From contig MU130709.1 of NCBI GenBank assembly GCA_015039465.1, positions 1 to 64,000 on the forward strand: 64,000 nucleotides of DNA, given 5' to 3'. Position 1 is the first letter of the stretch; each line of letters starts with the position of its first letter. Of the stretch, positions 48,272 through 61,000 are shown piece after piece. Under the pieces are notes generated by a model. The model did no database searches. It had not been told where the DNA came from and saw only the letters and a program-made list of their open reading frames with translations. The position numbers were made by a program, and so were the translations under genes. The DNA comes from Phlegmacium glaucopus. Lineage: Eukaryota > Basidiomycota > Agaricomycetes > Agaricales > Cortinariaceae.

Positions 48272-49479
48272 GTGAAGCTACCTCCTGCAGACTTCAACTT
48301 CATTGGAGTATATCTCGAAGGCTTTCTCTACGGTAAGGTATGTTTTCTACGATTTTCGCGGCTCCTGCTAAAGAAGTATAATATTAACCTGTCACAGGAC
48401 TCTATTCTGGCATATTCGCGATGTATTTACAAGATTACTGGGCACCGAAAAAGACACTGAAAACGAAAAATATCGTTTTCTATACTCTGTGTGCTCTACT
48501 GATCACAACACTGACATTGCAACCCCCACACAATCCAGCAACGGTAAATCTTCAAAACCTGCATGAATAAAATGAATGATAGGCGTGGTAGTTTATACAT
48601 ACTAGGATAGATTGAGCTATGAAATCGCAGCAACCAAATACTCTGCCTTGAACAAAAGAGACGTGGAGTAATGCCGTTGGATTCCGGCTGCGCAACTGAA
48701 AGCGTAAAAAATATGTTACTGATGGAATCGTTATTACTAACTGCCATAAGTTTCATATATATGGCAGTTAGTAACAATTCCATCAGTAACGATAACCATA
48801 TTTTTTTACACTTCCAGTTGAGCAGTTTCACTGGAATTTAATGGCAATAATCCACCTTGATTTTATTCAAGGCACAGTATCTGATTGCTACGACTTCATA
48901 GCTCAATCTACACTAGTATGTATAAATTACTATGCCTATCATTTATTTTATTTACGTAAGTTATAAGGATCTACCGTTGCTGGATTGTGTGGGGTTGGAA
49001 TGTCCGTGTTGTGATCCTTCCTTTAATCTTAGACTTTGGGCGCCACTGGCGGGAGAAACTTTCGAACTGTCATATTCATTTTAATTGAATCTGACATGAT
49101 GTTGTTCTCATTTCAATTGGCTCGGCTCGTGGTTACCATTGCTCCAATGACGGATACTTCCTCTACAGTTTCTATCATCGTTTATATCCACCAGATGCTC
49201 AATGTGAATACAACATCAATCATTGTTACTTTTAAGTTCTTGTTTTACTGGTAACGTGGATCTGTCTAGGGTGTAACACCTACAATAGTCCTGGTGCGGG
49301 TCTCAATGGGATTCTCATTCCATGACAAGGAATTTATGATAGAATCTAGCATCGGAACGATGCGCTTTGCAGCTAACAATTCAAATCCAATTTCGGAAAT
49401 CGGAGATGTTGATATTGTGAACAGAGACGATGATATTGTCGTACGACTAAGTGACGATATAGAGGTGGTAGATTAGAGT
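48272..49479 (+). pseudogene. Seven-helix membrane protein, inverted decayed copy 6
   Basis: This is a plus-strand relative of the left-hand array. Exon 1 survives but its start is GTG instead of ATG (48272, then KLPPADFNFIG). Exon 2 begins LYSGIFAMYL-like and breaks up near 48490. From about 48510 to 48748 a piece covering exons 4 and 3 is inserted in reverse orientation, followed by forward-oriented exons 3-4 (to about 49030). The first half of exon 5 is then missing: the sequence jumps to LGATGGRNFRTVIF-type codons. The tail exon (49294-49476) still has an open acidic repeat ending DDIEVVD. It cannot make a full protein. Confidence 0.8.
48516..48998. repeat. Large imperfect inverted repeat (~240-bp arms)
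   Basis: The left arm runs from the CCCCACACAATCCAGCAACG region (48522) to TAACTGCCATA (48738-48748). The right arm runs from TATGGCAGTTA (48760-48770) to GCTGGATTGTGTGGGG (ending about 48996). The spacer is about 11 bp. The arms correspond to intron 2 through exon 4 of the membrane-protein gene in opposite orientations, with point differences and small indels. Confidence 0.8.
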
Positions 49480-50145
49480 CCAAAGGCGCCTGTACGACAC
49501 TCAAGCGTGGGAAAGACTTAGCCAAGATCAAGAGCCATATCCTCTTTGGCCACTACCAACATGTTTGTTTAACCTCATTCACGACTCAGATTGATCATAG
49601 GTTCTAAATAGTATCATTCGGGCTGAGGTTCAATGTAGGCGTGACCTTGAACGAATTTCTGGATAGACCAAAAAGATTGAGTCTAGATAAAACCGGATCT
49701 TACGGCGGAGGAGGTGACGAGGGGCGAGAAATAAGGGCGTGGTTGGAGACCAAGGTCTAAAGGTACTTAACCTAACTCTCCTTGTCAATGAAGACTCACC
49801 GGCCTTTATTCATCTCGCCGCTGAAAACGACTCTCTTCCTACACAAATCAGATGGCACAAGTACCACATGCCAGCTAAATCCAATTAACTCTGTTTTATC
49901 GGCAAGCTTAGTTAGGAATAACATTGGGAACATACTTCGAGTTAAAATAAATTCAAACTTGAACAAAAATTTCGATAAAGGTATCTACGAAATATTTATA
50001 TTTGTTATATTTGCTATCATATCCTTCGACATCAAAGTTTAGATGATTATGACAGCGACAGTGATCATCACGAACTTCAAGTTATATCTCAGTCAATACG
50101 GCAAGGGTCAGAGATGCAATGGGTCATTACAACAGACACAAAGTC

Positions 50146-50440
50146 ATGAAGCTGACTCCTGCAGACTTTGACTTCATTGGATTATGTCTCGAAGGCTTTC
50201 TCTACGGTAAGATTTCTTTCTACAACTTTCACTGGCCCTGCTAAAGAAGTATAATATTAACCTTTCCCAGGACTCTATTCTGGGGTATTCGCTAATTGAC
50301 AAGACCGCTGGGCATCGAAAAAAAAGTACCGGCAAGACCGGAAATATCCTTTACTATGCTCTGTGTGCCCTATATGCTCGATCTGCTGTTACCGTTGTGC
50401 TGGAGTGGACCCTTGAGCTATGCGAGAACCTTGAAAGGCA
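50146..50440 (+). pseudogene. Seven-helix membrane protein, fragment copy 7
   Basis: Exon 1 is intact with ATG at 50146 (MKLTPADFDFIGLCLEGFLYG) and a good donor. Exon 2 starts after CCCAG near 50270 but hits a stop after a few codons (GVFAN then TGA), and homology ends near 50420. Exons 3-6 are absent. It is a 5' fragment. Confidence 0.75.
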
Positions 50441-51578
50441 TCAGTTGAGCAAATGACTTGGAATTGGAAGTTTACGTGGTGAACATATTCTCATGAGGTC
50501 CAGCAGTGGTGTCACCATGTCAGTGGGTACCGGCGGCACTGGCATCGTTGCGTAAAAGTGTTGGACTTAGAAGAAGTTAGTATATAAAAGATACTTATAT
50601 CAATTGATCGAGTGCAAGTCGCGACTGACGCTATCAATGAATTCAAGCGCTGCTGACCAGTGCCGTAATACAAGCTGAAAGTTCAGTTTCTCGTCGTAGA
50701 TTCCAATAGATTACTTTGCAAAAAAAAAGTCATTATAGGTTTAGACCCTCTAAAACCAAGCTACAACCCAACTTAGTATGGTGTAGGCAGATCAATTTTA
50801 CCCGGATTTCTTATTCTCCTAAGAGAGATGCTCTAATTGCGAGTGAGATGTACTAGTCTAGATGCTGTGCGGAATGTAAAACGTCTGGCCACAAGCCTAG
50901 TCTTCTTAAGTAAATACCTCAAGCTTTCTTCCGAAGTGTTCGCCAGTATAAATATCTTTTATTCGTATCCGGACTCATCGTTCTCTAAACCCATAGCTTT
51001 CTCGGGCTCGGGCTTGTTTCAACAAATGTTGACCTTGCAATTAAATGAAAAACGTGACTTTCTAAACCGAGTCCCTCGTACATTTTGGATTATAAGGAGG
51101 AAAAGATATATAAAAAAAACGACAAAGGTTGTTTAGTAATAGTAAAATGTTTTTAAAAAAAGATAGACAATCTACTTTTATCTTCGTCAAGGAATCGCAA
51201 TGCAGGAGAAAAAGAAAGAGCAACAGTAAAAGGGCATAAAAAAGGAAATTAAGGACTGTTCAACTGGTGCGACTGAAAAAAGTTCCTCCTTGCCAAAAAA
51301 AAAGACAAATGGAAGTTATAAGCTTAGTTGTTGAGAGAAGAGCACGATCGTCAGAGCTATGAGTGGGAGTAGATTGAAGGGAGGGAAGGGTTCCTGACGG
51401 TGAGGGTATGTGATGCGATGCGACGGTGGAACGACGACGGCAAAAGCAGGGAGAGCACGACACAGAATTATATAAAAAAAAGCGACACGAGCGAGTTGGA
51501 AAACCCAAGAGTGATGATGTGAAAAAGAGACAAGGGTTTGACTGCAATTAATATAAAAATCGTAAAAAAAAAACAATT
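50441..51578. other. No gene recognised; 3' flank of xylulokinase
   Basis: AT-rich sequence with A-runs near 51100-51300 and a pyrimidine-rich opposite strand. The right end is the 3' flank of the xylulokinase gene. No supported coding region. Confidence 0.45.
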
Positions 51579-54366
51579 TCAAACGATTCCTTTGATCAAC
51601 ATGCCTTCCAGACGGTAATACTCAGGTACGATGGCGGCGTAGGTAAGAAATGCATCAACATCAGGTTCAGCAACTTTGGCAAGCCCAACCTGAGCCTCTG
51701 CATCTGACGTGGCAAGTGCGACCACAGGCGTGAGAGGGGTAGGAGTAGAGGGCGTTCCTGACGACGAGCCGTTGGTAGAGTGTTGACCTAGGTTTCCTAG
51801 ATCTGGTGTCGTAAGAGCAGTAGAAGGTGCTAGTGCAGAGCTTGCGTTACTCGAGTGCGTATCTGCTGTCGATCCTGTTTGGGTTCTCAATCTCATCGAA
51901 CTCTCCCCATAGGCCCCACTTCCGGAAATGCCATAAACACCACTTCCAATGACCCCCGGATTGGCACTACCACTCAAACCCCCCAATCTTCCATTTCGTT
52001 CCATCTCTAAGGCCTCATCTTCTTCCTCTTCTGAGAAAACAGTATTCCCAAGTGTTGATCGTCCGCCAGGATGTCCATACGGTGTGCTTGCCCCACTGTT
52101 AGCCCCACTCCCGCCACCTAATGCACCAAGCCCGATGGCACTCGGAGCGCCGTTTACATTGCTTCTCAATAGCGTTCCACCCGTCGCGACCCAGCGCTTG
52201 CCTAACAGTCGCTTTATCTCATCTTCAAACACCCCAAGACCGCTTGAGCCCCACTCACGACCCCATACCCACCGAGCGACATATGCACCTCCTAAAGACG
52301 CTCGACTAGGATACCCTTGCGCTGGAGCATTGCGATGAGGCACTACCTGGGCAGAATCTACCTGAGTAAGGGGTACAAAGACGGGCGCATTGAATACATC
52401 CCCAACCAGGTTTGACACGCTAGGGAAATTGGCCGCAGCGCCTGTAGCCAAGATCCTCGATGGAAGTGGAACATAATCGTATGGGTCAAATGGGACACCC
52501 AGGCTTGACAACCCGTTTGAAGATCTTCCTGGAAGTGGTGGTGTAGGACTAACGCCGGTCTTCCTGGAAGACCCTAGAACGCCGGTAGATAGCATCTGTG
52601 ACCATTTCACTCGAAAGGAGAGTATTTGACTTTCAAGCAAGCACCTGGGGTTGGCACGCAAATCCCGGAATTCGGTCACTTTAATGCCAGTCTCGAATCG
52701 GAAGATACCTTTGACGCGCGCGAAGGGGTAGCTATCACCTTGGAGGAGCCAGAAACTGAACAGTTTGTCGTCAAGACTGATGAGCACGTAGGTTAGTGGC
52801 TTCGGAAACAGGATTGAGGGGTTGAAAACAAGACACACCCAATTGAACCGCCTGGAGGCACGATGGCTACCAGGCGATCGAATGCACTCCAGCTTTTTGT
52901 GTACATATCACGTACCAATGCACGGGGAACATCAGCATTTCTGAGGCAAAAATCTTGAATGATTTTACAAGTCAAACACGTAATAAAAAAGGTACCTGCT
53001 GCTGAGAACGGCAACATATTTCCGTTTTTCACCTGAATCTTGCGCAGGGTGAGGGAATAGATTATAAAGACGAGTAGGAATATAATGTTGTGCCGGTGTG
53101 AGTAATGTATCCATAGGTCCAAAAGAGAGGACTGCGTCATTCGCCGAGGGCAATAGAGAAAGATAAGAAGACAGAGAATCAGACGAGAAGGGAGCCACAA
53201 TAGTATCTGTAGAAAGGCATTAGCTAGGAAACAGCAAGGTAGAGTGTTGAATCTACCTGGGTCAAAGCCGTATCGTTCCACCAGATATCGCGAGACGTTT
53301 CCCGCTCTCCTCGAACCTCCTGAAACGTCCACATCTCCAAGCCATCCACGCACTCTCCGCCCCTCCTCCTTACTGCCTCCAACGATATCAAGGACATCTT
53401 CATTCCAATGTCCCGGCGCGTTATGATTGACACTATGAACCCAAGCACCAGTAGCACAGGCTTCTGACTCGCCCATGCTCGTCCATTTTCCAGCGACTAA
53501 GCTGGCAAGGAAGGCGCTTGCTAACTGTACGCGCCCGGTCCTAGCCCATACTTCTTGCGGCCAAGTTTCGCGGATGCGGAGTAGTTGAGCAGAAACCATG
53601 GACGCGTTAGCGGCGATACCTACAGTGGCAGCCATATGGTCGGGTCCTCCTAAATACGCTTCAATGGTAAGTGCATGGGTATGAGACGACGTGTCCTGAG
53701 CTACAGGGGTGTTTGGAAGAGAAAAGGTAGTCGAGGGGAAATGAGAGTGTAAAGGCAAATGTGGATCCAGCGAGGATAAAGATGGTACTGTGGTTGATTT
53801 CCACCAGACCAAAGCATGCTATTGAATATATATAAGAACACCATCCAGTTTATTTCTAAAATTTCTGACCTGAGCTGCGCCTCCAATGGCCTTTATTTTC
53901 GTCAAGTCGTAATCTCTGTGAAGTTTTTCAAAGAGGATGTCTAAGATCACGTGATCGTGTCAGTGATCAGGGACGCAATCATATATTTCCAAATCGGGCA
54001 ACAGAGAACACATCATGGGAGAAATTTTTGGTTCCGTGGAAAGCGAGTCCAAGGAAAACATTATTATCGTGCCACTCACCAAGACCTTTGAGCCACATTT
54101 CTATGGGCGTTGTGTATGCCTCGCCGGGAGTTGTGAATATTCCACCTTGAGTTCTGCACCAAGTCATCAGTAAAGTCAGCGATAGGCGCTGAAAATGAAA
54201 ATTGAGCCACGAAAACGCACTGGTATTCCGACAATTCCGAGTCAAAGTCTACACTTTCCACGCCAATGAGGTCGAGAGTCTCGTCAACTATAGAGGCCCG
54301 CAGCTGGTCTGTCGCGAGCTCGATCCCCAGGAAGAGCGAAGGTCCAGTTTTAGGTAAAGCAGGCAT
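51579..54366 (-). CDS. XKS1: D-xylulokinase (FGGY family) with long C-terminal insert
   Basis: Seven exons: 54221-54366, 54080-54153, 53870-53940, 53257-53818, 52996-53206, 52839-52940 and 51579-52776, totalling 2364 nt (787 aa). It reads GPSLFLGIELATDQLRASIVD, GGIFTTPGEAYTTPIEMWLK, IGGAAQHALVWW, GESEACATGAWVH, LSFGPMDTLL, VKGIFRFETGIKVTEFRDLR, SRILATGAAANFPSVSNLVGD. The enzyme phosphorylates D-xylulose with ATP to feed the pentose phosphate pathway in the cytosol. The family is usually near 550-620 aa. The excess is a Gly/Ser/Thr-rich stretch of roughly 170 residues between LLGKRW and the final helix AFLTYAAIVPEYYRLEG, in frame and without splice signals that would remove it. Confidence 0.92.
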
Positions 54367-57142
54367 TGGATTGGGTTGGGTTTTTGGTACTGGTATATTA
54401 GATTGACTGGTTTGGTATCTTCGACGTGGTATTCAGTAAAGTGGTTGTATGTTAGTAATGGAATTCCGTCGATTGGAGCCACGGGTATTAGGAACGTGCT
54501 TGAAAGACGAAAGAAAGTGAATGTGAGGTGGCAAGTCTAGTTGGATGCAAGTAACGTTGAATAGGTCGTCCTCGTCGTCGTTGGTTCGGTCGAAAGAGAG
54601 TCTCCAAGTCGTGAGTAGAACAGAAGAAAGAAGAGCCTGCTACTAGAACGAAAGGATGGAATTCTCGATTTCTCAGGCCTCTAGGTGCTGTCCTCTTAGG
54701 TAAGCACAAATTCTATCCCTTCCACACCCATTTCTCACGCTCTGTACTCCGATACCCGGTGCCACTCTTTCTCCGATCTCATAACATATTCTCTCGTACT
54801 GGCCGCGATCCTCTCTCTGGGAAATGATAAAACATAAGGTACAGGCAGCCACAAAATCATCTCTGATTCCACCGTTCCTAGAATGTAACTCGAGATCTTT
54901 GGAATTCGGCTTTCATCTATTAGGCAAAAGTTACCCTGCAATTACGCTCAGTTATTTGAGTCGGAGAAAAAGCCGAAATCCCATCTCACCTCCTAGTATG
55001 GAAAAGTCGGTCTTCAAACGAAACAAAACAAACGGCGAGCGACAAGTGCCGAGGCGGCAGAAAAGGACAGACTGCGGGCGCGACTAGTGCATCTGTACAG
55101 TACCTATAAGTATACCATGTTCTTTATACTGATCATAACTCTCACTGAGAGTCGGTAGAGTAAAATGCCGACACTTGCCGTTCTCACGCTGAGCGCTCCG
55201 CATTGATAAGCCGATTGCCATTGGTCCCAACGACATCATCATGCTGTAACTCGTCCCTTTCTATCAGTGTCGACGCCACGGATCGTGGAACCAGTTTTGG
55301 CTTCTGATAGCGCTGAGCACTAATCGGAAACCATAGAAAGGGGTCTTCGCCATTCATGATGCTCTCAATATTATTTACAGCCACGGAAGTAAATGATTGA
55401 CAAATTTTTGATTGTTTTCAATGACTCGTGTGCCATGTAAATTGTTGAGAAACCTATTATGCTCGCTACTGTCAAATTCCATTGACTCCTGAAAAATAAG
55501 ATAAGATAAAGCAGAGTCAGGTCCATACATGAGATGAGATCAGTTGCATTTAGGTTACTCATGTAATCAAGATTTGATCGTAATTTCCAGCTTCAAAAAC
55601 CGCACACATTAAACAAATTGTGGAAAATCTGAGCCCAGGAAAAGAAAGATATATGTGTTTTCTACAGTTCTCTGCCTTTTTTCTTTTTTGAAAAAAATGT
55701 CTTCTGTCGAGATAATAGAACTCGGAAATTTTTCCACTCAAAAATGCTCAAGAGCAGAAATTTATGCCTTATAGAAAAGATATAAATTTTCGACCCAAAT
55801 ATTTTGCCGCTGATGTAAGGGCGCACCCGATTCCGCTCCGAAGCGCCGCGTGGTTCCGCTGCCCAACATAAACATACGCGTGTACAGTAGGAACCGTTTA
55901 AAACGGTTATATGGATAGAACAGTCGGAAGTTTAAAGCTCATCTTGCAAAACTTCTGTGTGTATATTTTCCTTTTTTTTTCATTCTGACGTTGTTGTATC
56001 GGTGTTGTATCGGTTTTAGACAGGTGCCTCTATTGATCCTGGCGAGTGAGGTTTTTGAAAACGAGTCTGGAATGAAGGCCTTGAATTTTTGTAAAATCTT
56101 TGTATGTAGGCTCGACCCAAACCTATAAACCAAATTTCATAATCTAACACAGTCGGTGTCGTTTTTTTGTCAATGCTCGTCATTTATTGTATCAAAATAC
56201 CTTTATCGTTACACGAAGGAACCATTACTGCTTGCCGTTTTTTAGCTAGCTCACGCTAACTCGGGACAACATTTGAAATTCCAGAAGACTTGCCCAACTG
56301 TAAATCCGGATTCGATGCACCCGTCATTTCATGGTAGAAGAAAAAATCAGTGTACAACCACCGACCCCGAATCATCACGCTAAGTGTGTTCCAGAACCAT
56401 GTTCATGGCCATACGCACAATCTGCGAGAGCTTCAAGATCTTCAACAGTAATTCACCTTAATATGCAAGAATAATAAGGAAGAAATAGGGATGCTAGGAG
56501 CGGAAGATATGCCTTACCAGAAATCAAGGTACATCATCCAGTTTGTCCTTCAGTCATTCGATTTCGAAGTCGGTATTAGCAAGTTGTAAGATGATGCAAA
56601 GCATTAGATTACACCTTTCGGAAAGAGATACGCCAAACAGACCTTTCAAGTTCTCACAACAGTGGCAACATTTTTTTCTCCATTTCGGATATCCGTTTAC
56701 GATCCGTTTCTTGCTTCGTGTCTTGCAACCTGGCAACCCAAAAAATGTTATACAGTGGAATAACAACCGGTATTATGAGAAATGTCATACCATGAGGGCC
56801 GCCTTGAGTCGTTTCTCGCAATAGACAATTCCCCCTTAATTTCATTTCAACTCTGCCCCAACCCACCTCTGCGCCTCTCTCTCCCACAACTTCCATACCT
56901 ATTTCTAGTTATTGTTATGCGTCAACAAGGCGAGTTATGATAGTTGCATTTAATTGTTGTTTGCGATTTGCACCAGGTGGGCTCGTCTTGGGGTTTTCTA
57001 ATATTGGCCTGAAGCGTTGGGAAGAAAGATTGCGTTTCAGCGCGACGTTCTTCGAGGTCTTGCATGAGATTCAGCATGGTCTACTGGTCAAGCTTCTAGA
57101 ACGCAGGCTTTTTGCGCATAATTCCCAGGAGTCCCTGATCAT
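54367..57142. other. 2.8 kb without a recognised gene
   Basis: The left end is the promoter side of xylulokinase. Beyond it, open frames are short and I find no family match or chain of exons on either strand. Confidence 0.45.
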
Positions 57143-57632
57143 CCTCTGTAAAAACGAAAGTCTGTTGAAAGTCAGGCAAAAGTCAGGTAAAGTCAAGGTA
57201 AAGTCATAGTTCGTGACTTTACTAGACTAAATTGCAAAATTTTTGACTACCACACGACTATGGGGACTTTTGAACAAAAGTTCAACTAGTCAGATGTTTT
57301 TAAAATGGCTCTAATTGGAATTTTGAGTCTCAAAACGGTCAGATTCTGGTCTCAAATTAAAAACCAGCTTAGTCAGCATTGGCACGACCTTGCCATTGAG
57401 CTGAGTTGTAATTACTAGTGCACCTTAGTGACCTTACATATAGCAATGATTGATGACTAATGGTTTCGCACCAACTTTTGATTGATCTTGATGAACACCA
57501 AATTTTAGTACTAGTAGTCATGTAAGCGTCAAAAATCTTGTCATTTAGTCAGGTACTAGTCAGGTACGTGACTTTTGCCCATCTTTCATGTGACTTTTAC
57601 ATGACCTACATGACTTTTCGTTTTTACTGAGG
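57143..57632. mobile_element. 490-bp MITE with 5-bp target duplication
   Basis: The left end CCTCTGTAAAAACGAAAG (57143) and the right end (reverse complement CCTCAGTAAAAACGAAAAG, ending 57632) form imperfect terminal inverted repeats. ATCAT flanks both sides (57138-57142 and 57633-57637). Subterminal AAAGTCA/TGACTTT motifs are repeated many times inside. There is no coding capacity. Confidence 0.75.
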
Positions 57633-58029
57633 ATCATCGCGTGCAAGCTATGAATTTAATGGAGGGTACTCAGTCAAGGATCAAAAATTTATTAATTTAC
57701 GTACCACTGAGAGAGGTGAGGGACCACGAGAGAGAGGTTTTACACTCGGAGGCGGATAGGCAGACATTTCAGAGATGACGAGGTTTGTGCAACGGCCAAG
57801 GCACTAGCTGGTGTTTAAATAATGATGTTGTGCCATTACGGGATATTGAGAATGAGATGGGGACCAAAGTTTGGTCGCAAGGATCACTGCTTATGTGATG
57901 GAGTACAGCTTTCTTATCGACTCTCATCCAACCCTCATCACCTTGATCGCTCACCACAACTCACTGTTCAACAATATAAAGCGTATTTCTAAGAAATCAG
58001 TCAAGTCCAAGAAACAAAATTATTCATCT

Positions 58030-61000
58030 ATGACCGCCAACGATGCTCTAGATTCCAGCTCTGAACCAGCGACTTCGACATCGACAATCAAAACAAGCGC
58101 CGCTGATCCCATGCCATCTGTTCCCGCTGGTGCTGCAGCTGCAAACGCACAAGCTATTCGAGTCGCTGGTGCTACCGTGAGCGTTCAACTTCGCCTATCG
58201 CATCCTTAAGTATTTAACCACTGTCATCCATCAGATTGCCCATGACCTTCGAGTCTCTACTTCAATTTCCGCTCTGGCGACCAATCCTGTAAGCGTTCCA
58301 GACGCTGGTGTCAATGTGAGTGTTCAACTTAGCCCATCACATACATAATTACTCAATCATCATCATCAATCAGACTACCCATAAACTCCAAGTCTCCACT
58401 TCGAACCTGGGATCCACGGAATCGGAACAAAATCCTTCAGTGAGTTGCTTACACCATGTGTTCTCGGCTTTCACTCATGATCAGCAGGCTCAACAATCTG
58501 TCTTGGGTCTCTTTGCGAATGCCCAGAATATTCTCATCGCTGGCAGCACTTTTGTAAGTCTTCCTCGTAAGTCGTGTATATGATATAGCATTAATTGTAC
58601 ATACAGAATGTCAATATGCTCCCTGCCAATACTAGTGAAGAGCAGATAAATGTCCGAGTCCCTGTGACTCAAAAACCCAACTCCAGTCCAATCTTTACTG
58701 GACAGCAGGATGTACTCAATAAACTTGGGAAGATTTTTGTTCACTCTGTTGCTAGTAGATCAATATCTAGGTGCTGTTGTCTCCTCTGGGGATTGGGAGG
58801 TATTGGAAAGACCCAGATTTGTCTCAAGTTCATAGAAGAAATGTTTGACAAGTAAGGGTTCTTACTTTGCCATTTACAACACTGGATTTATTTTTTGATA
58901 GTTTTTCACATGTCTTCTGGGTTGATGCCTCCTCTCAGGAGAGCATGAAAATGTCTATCAAGGGCATATCTAGCCTTCCTGTTGCACAAAAATCTGGTGT
59001 GGATGGCTCAGTTGAGTCTGTCCTCCAGTGGATATCTTCTCTCCAAGAAGAATGGTTGATTGTGTTTGATAATGTTGATGATCCTCCCCCAGAGGTGGTG
59101 GCCAAGTTCATTCCCCCAGGTAACAGAGGTAATATTCTGATTACTAGTAGAAACTGATCCATGGGAAGGATTGTATCATGTGAGAACAAGTTTGAGATCC
59201 ATGAAATGGAGGAGCTAGATGCTATAACTCTACTTCTCAAGGCTAGCTGTTTGGATCCATTGCCTGAGCATATACAAGCTGCTAAAAAGATTGTGACTGA
59301 ACTTGCCTGCATTCCTCTTGCTATTGATCATGCTGGTGCTTATATTGAAGCTGGGAAATGTGATATTGATCAATATCTGAGGCAATTCTCAGTACATTGT
59401 CATGCTCTCTTGTCGGATACTACATTCACAGGAGCATCAAATTATAATAAAACAGTGTATGGGACTTGGGATCTTTCTTTCAAAGAAATAGAAAGGAGAG
59501 CTAGTGGACATTCCACTGCTGGAGATCCACAAGCAGCCCAGGATGCAATCCTAATTCTTCAAATATGTGCTTTCTTTCATAATAGTAATATTTCTAAAGA
59601 CATATTCCGATCTGCTGCTGAGCAGGCCATGGAACATGTTGTTGATAGTGACATAGCTGAAAATTTACCTCAGGCAGTCACTGTATTGGATCATACTCTA
59701 CTTGGCTTGGACAATGATGGTCACTGGGATGAGTTCATATTTGGAAAAGGGATTAGTGTCCTTCTCTCTTTCTCCTTAATGAAAAGAGGACAATCATCTA
59801 AAGTGTTGTCTGTGCATCCTCTGGTGCACTACTGGAGTCAGGAGAGAATGTCAAAATATGAACAGCAAAGAAGGTGTGAGATGGGAAGCATAATTTTGTC
59901 TTGTGCAATTCCATGGAGATTTGAAAGTCAGGATTATGCACTGCGACGGTTAATGTTTCCACATATCAAGGCGGGTGGGCTATCTGGAAGGCAGATAGGA
60001 CTTATCAGAGAGTACTATGATGATAAATGGACCAATTTTGCACTAGTAATGATGGAGAATGGAGATTGGGACAATGCAGAGCAACTGAGGGTTCAAGTTG
60101 TGGATATGAGGAAGAAGCTGCTGGGTGTAGAACATCCAAACATCCTCATCAGTATGGCTAATTTAGCAAGCACATACAGAGATCAGGGAAGATGGAATGA
60201 GGCAGAGCAGCTGAAGGTTCATGTTATGGAAATGATGAAGAAGCTGCTTGGTGCAGAACATCCAGACACCCTGAAGAGTATGGCAAGTCTAGCAAACACA
60301 TACAGAGATCGGGGAAAGTGGAATAAGGCAGAGCAGCTTCAAGTTCAAGTTATGGACATCAGCAAGAAACTGCTGAGTGCAGAACATCCAAACATCCTCA
60401 ACAGTATGACAAATCTAGCAAGCACATACAGGAATCAAGGAAGGTGGAATAAGGCAGAGCAGCTACAGGTTCAAGTTATGGACACGAGCAAGAAGCTGCT
60501 AGGTGCAGAACATCCACATACCCTCAACAGTATGGCAAATATAGCAAGCACATACAGGAATAAAGGAAGGTGGAATGAGGCAGAGCAGCTGCAGGTTCAA
60601 GTTATGGACATGAGCAAAAGGCTGCTGGGTGCAGAACATCCACACACTCTAAAGAGTATGGCAAGTCTAGCAAACACATACAGGGATCAAGAAAGGTGGA
60701 ATGAAGCAGAGCAGCTGCAGGTTCAAGTTATGCATATGAGCAAGAAGCTGCTAGGTGCAGAACATCCAGACACCCTCAACAGTATGGGAAATCTAGCATG
60801 TACAGGGATCAGAAGAGGTGGAATGAGGCAGAGCAGCTGAAGGTTCAAGTTATGGATATGATGAAGAAGCTACTTGGTACAGAACATCCAAACACCTTGA
60901 AGAGTATGGCAAATCTAGCAAACACATACAGGGATCAGGGAAGGTTGAATGAGGCAGAGCAGCTGCAGGTTCAAGTTATGGACATGAGGAAGAAGCTGCT

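Noticed and set aside
51949..52338. 129-codon plus-strand frame
   Set aside because: It is antisense to the Gly/Ser-rich insert of xylulokinase and a composition artefact.
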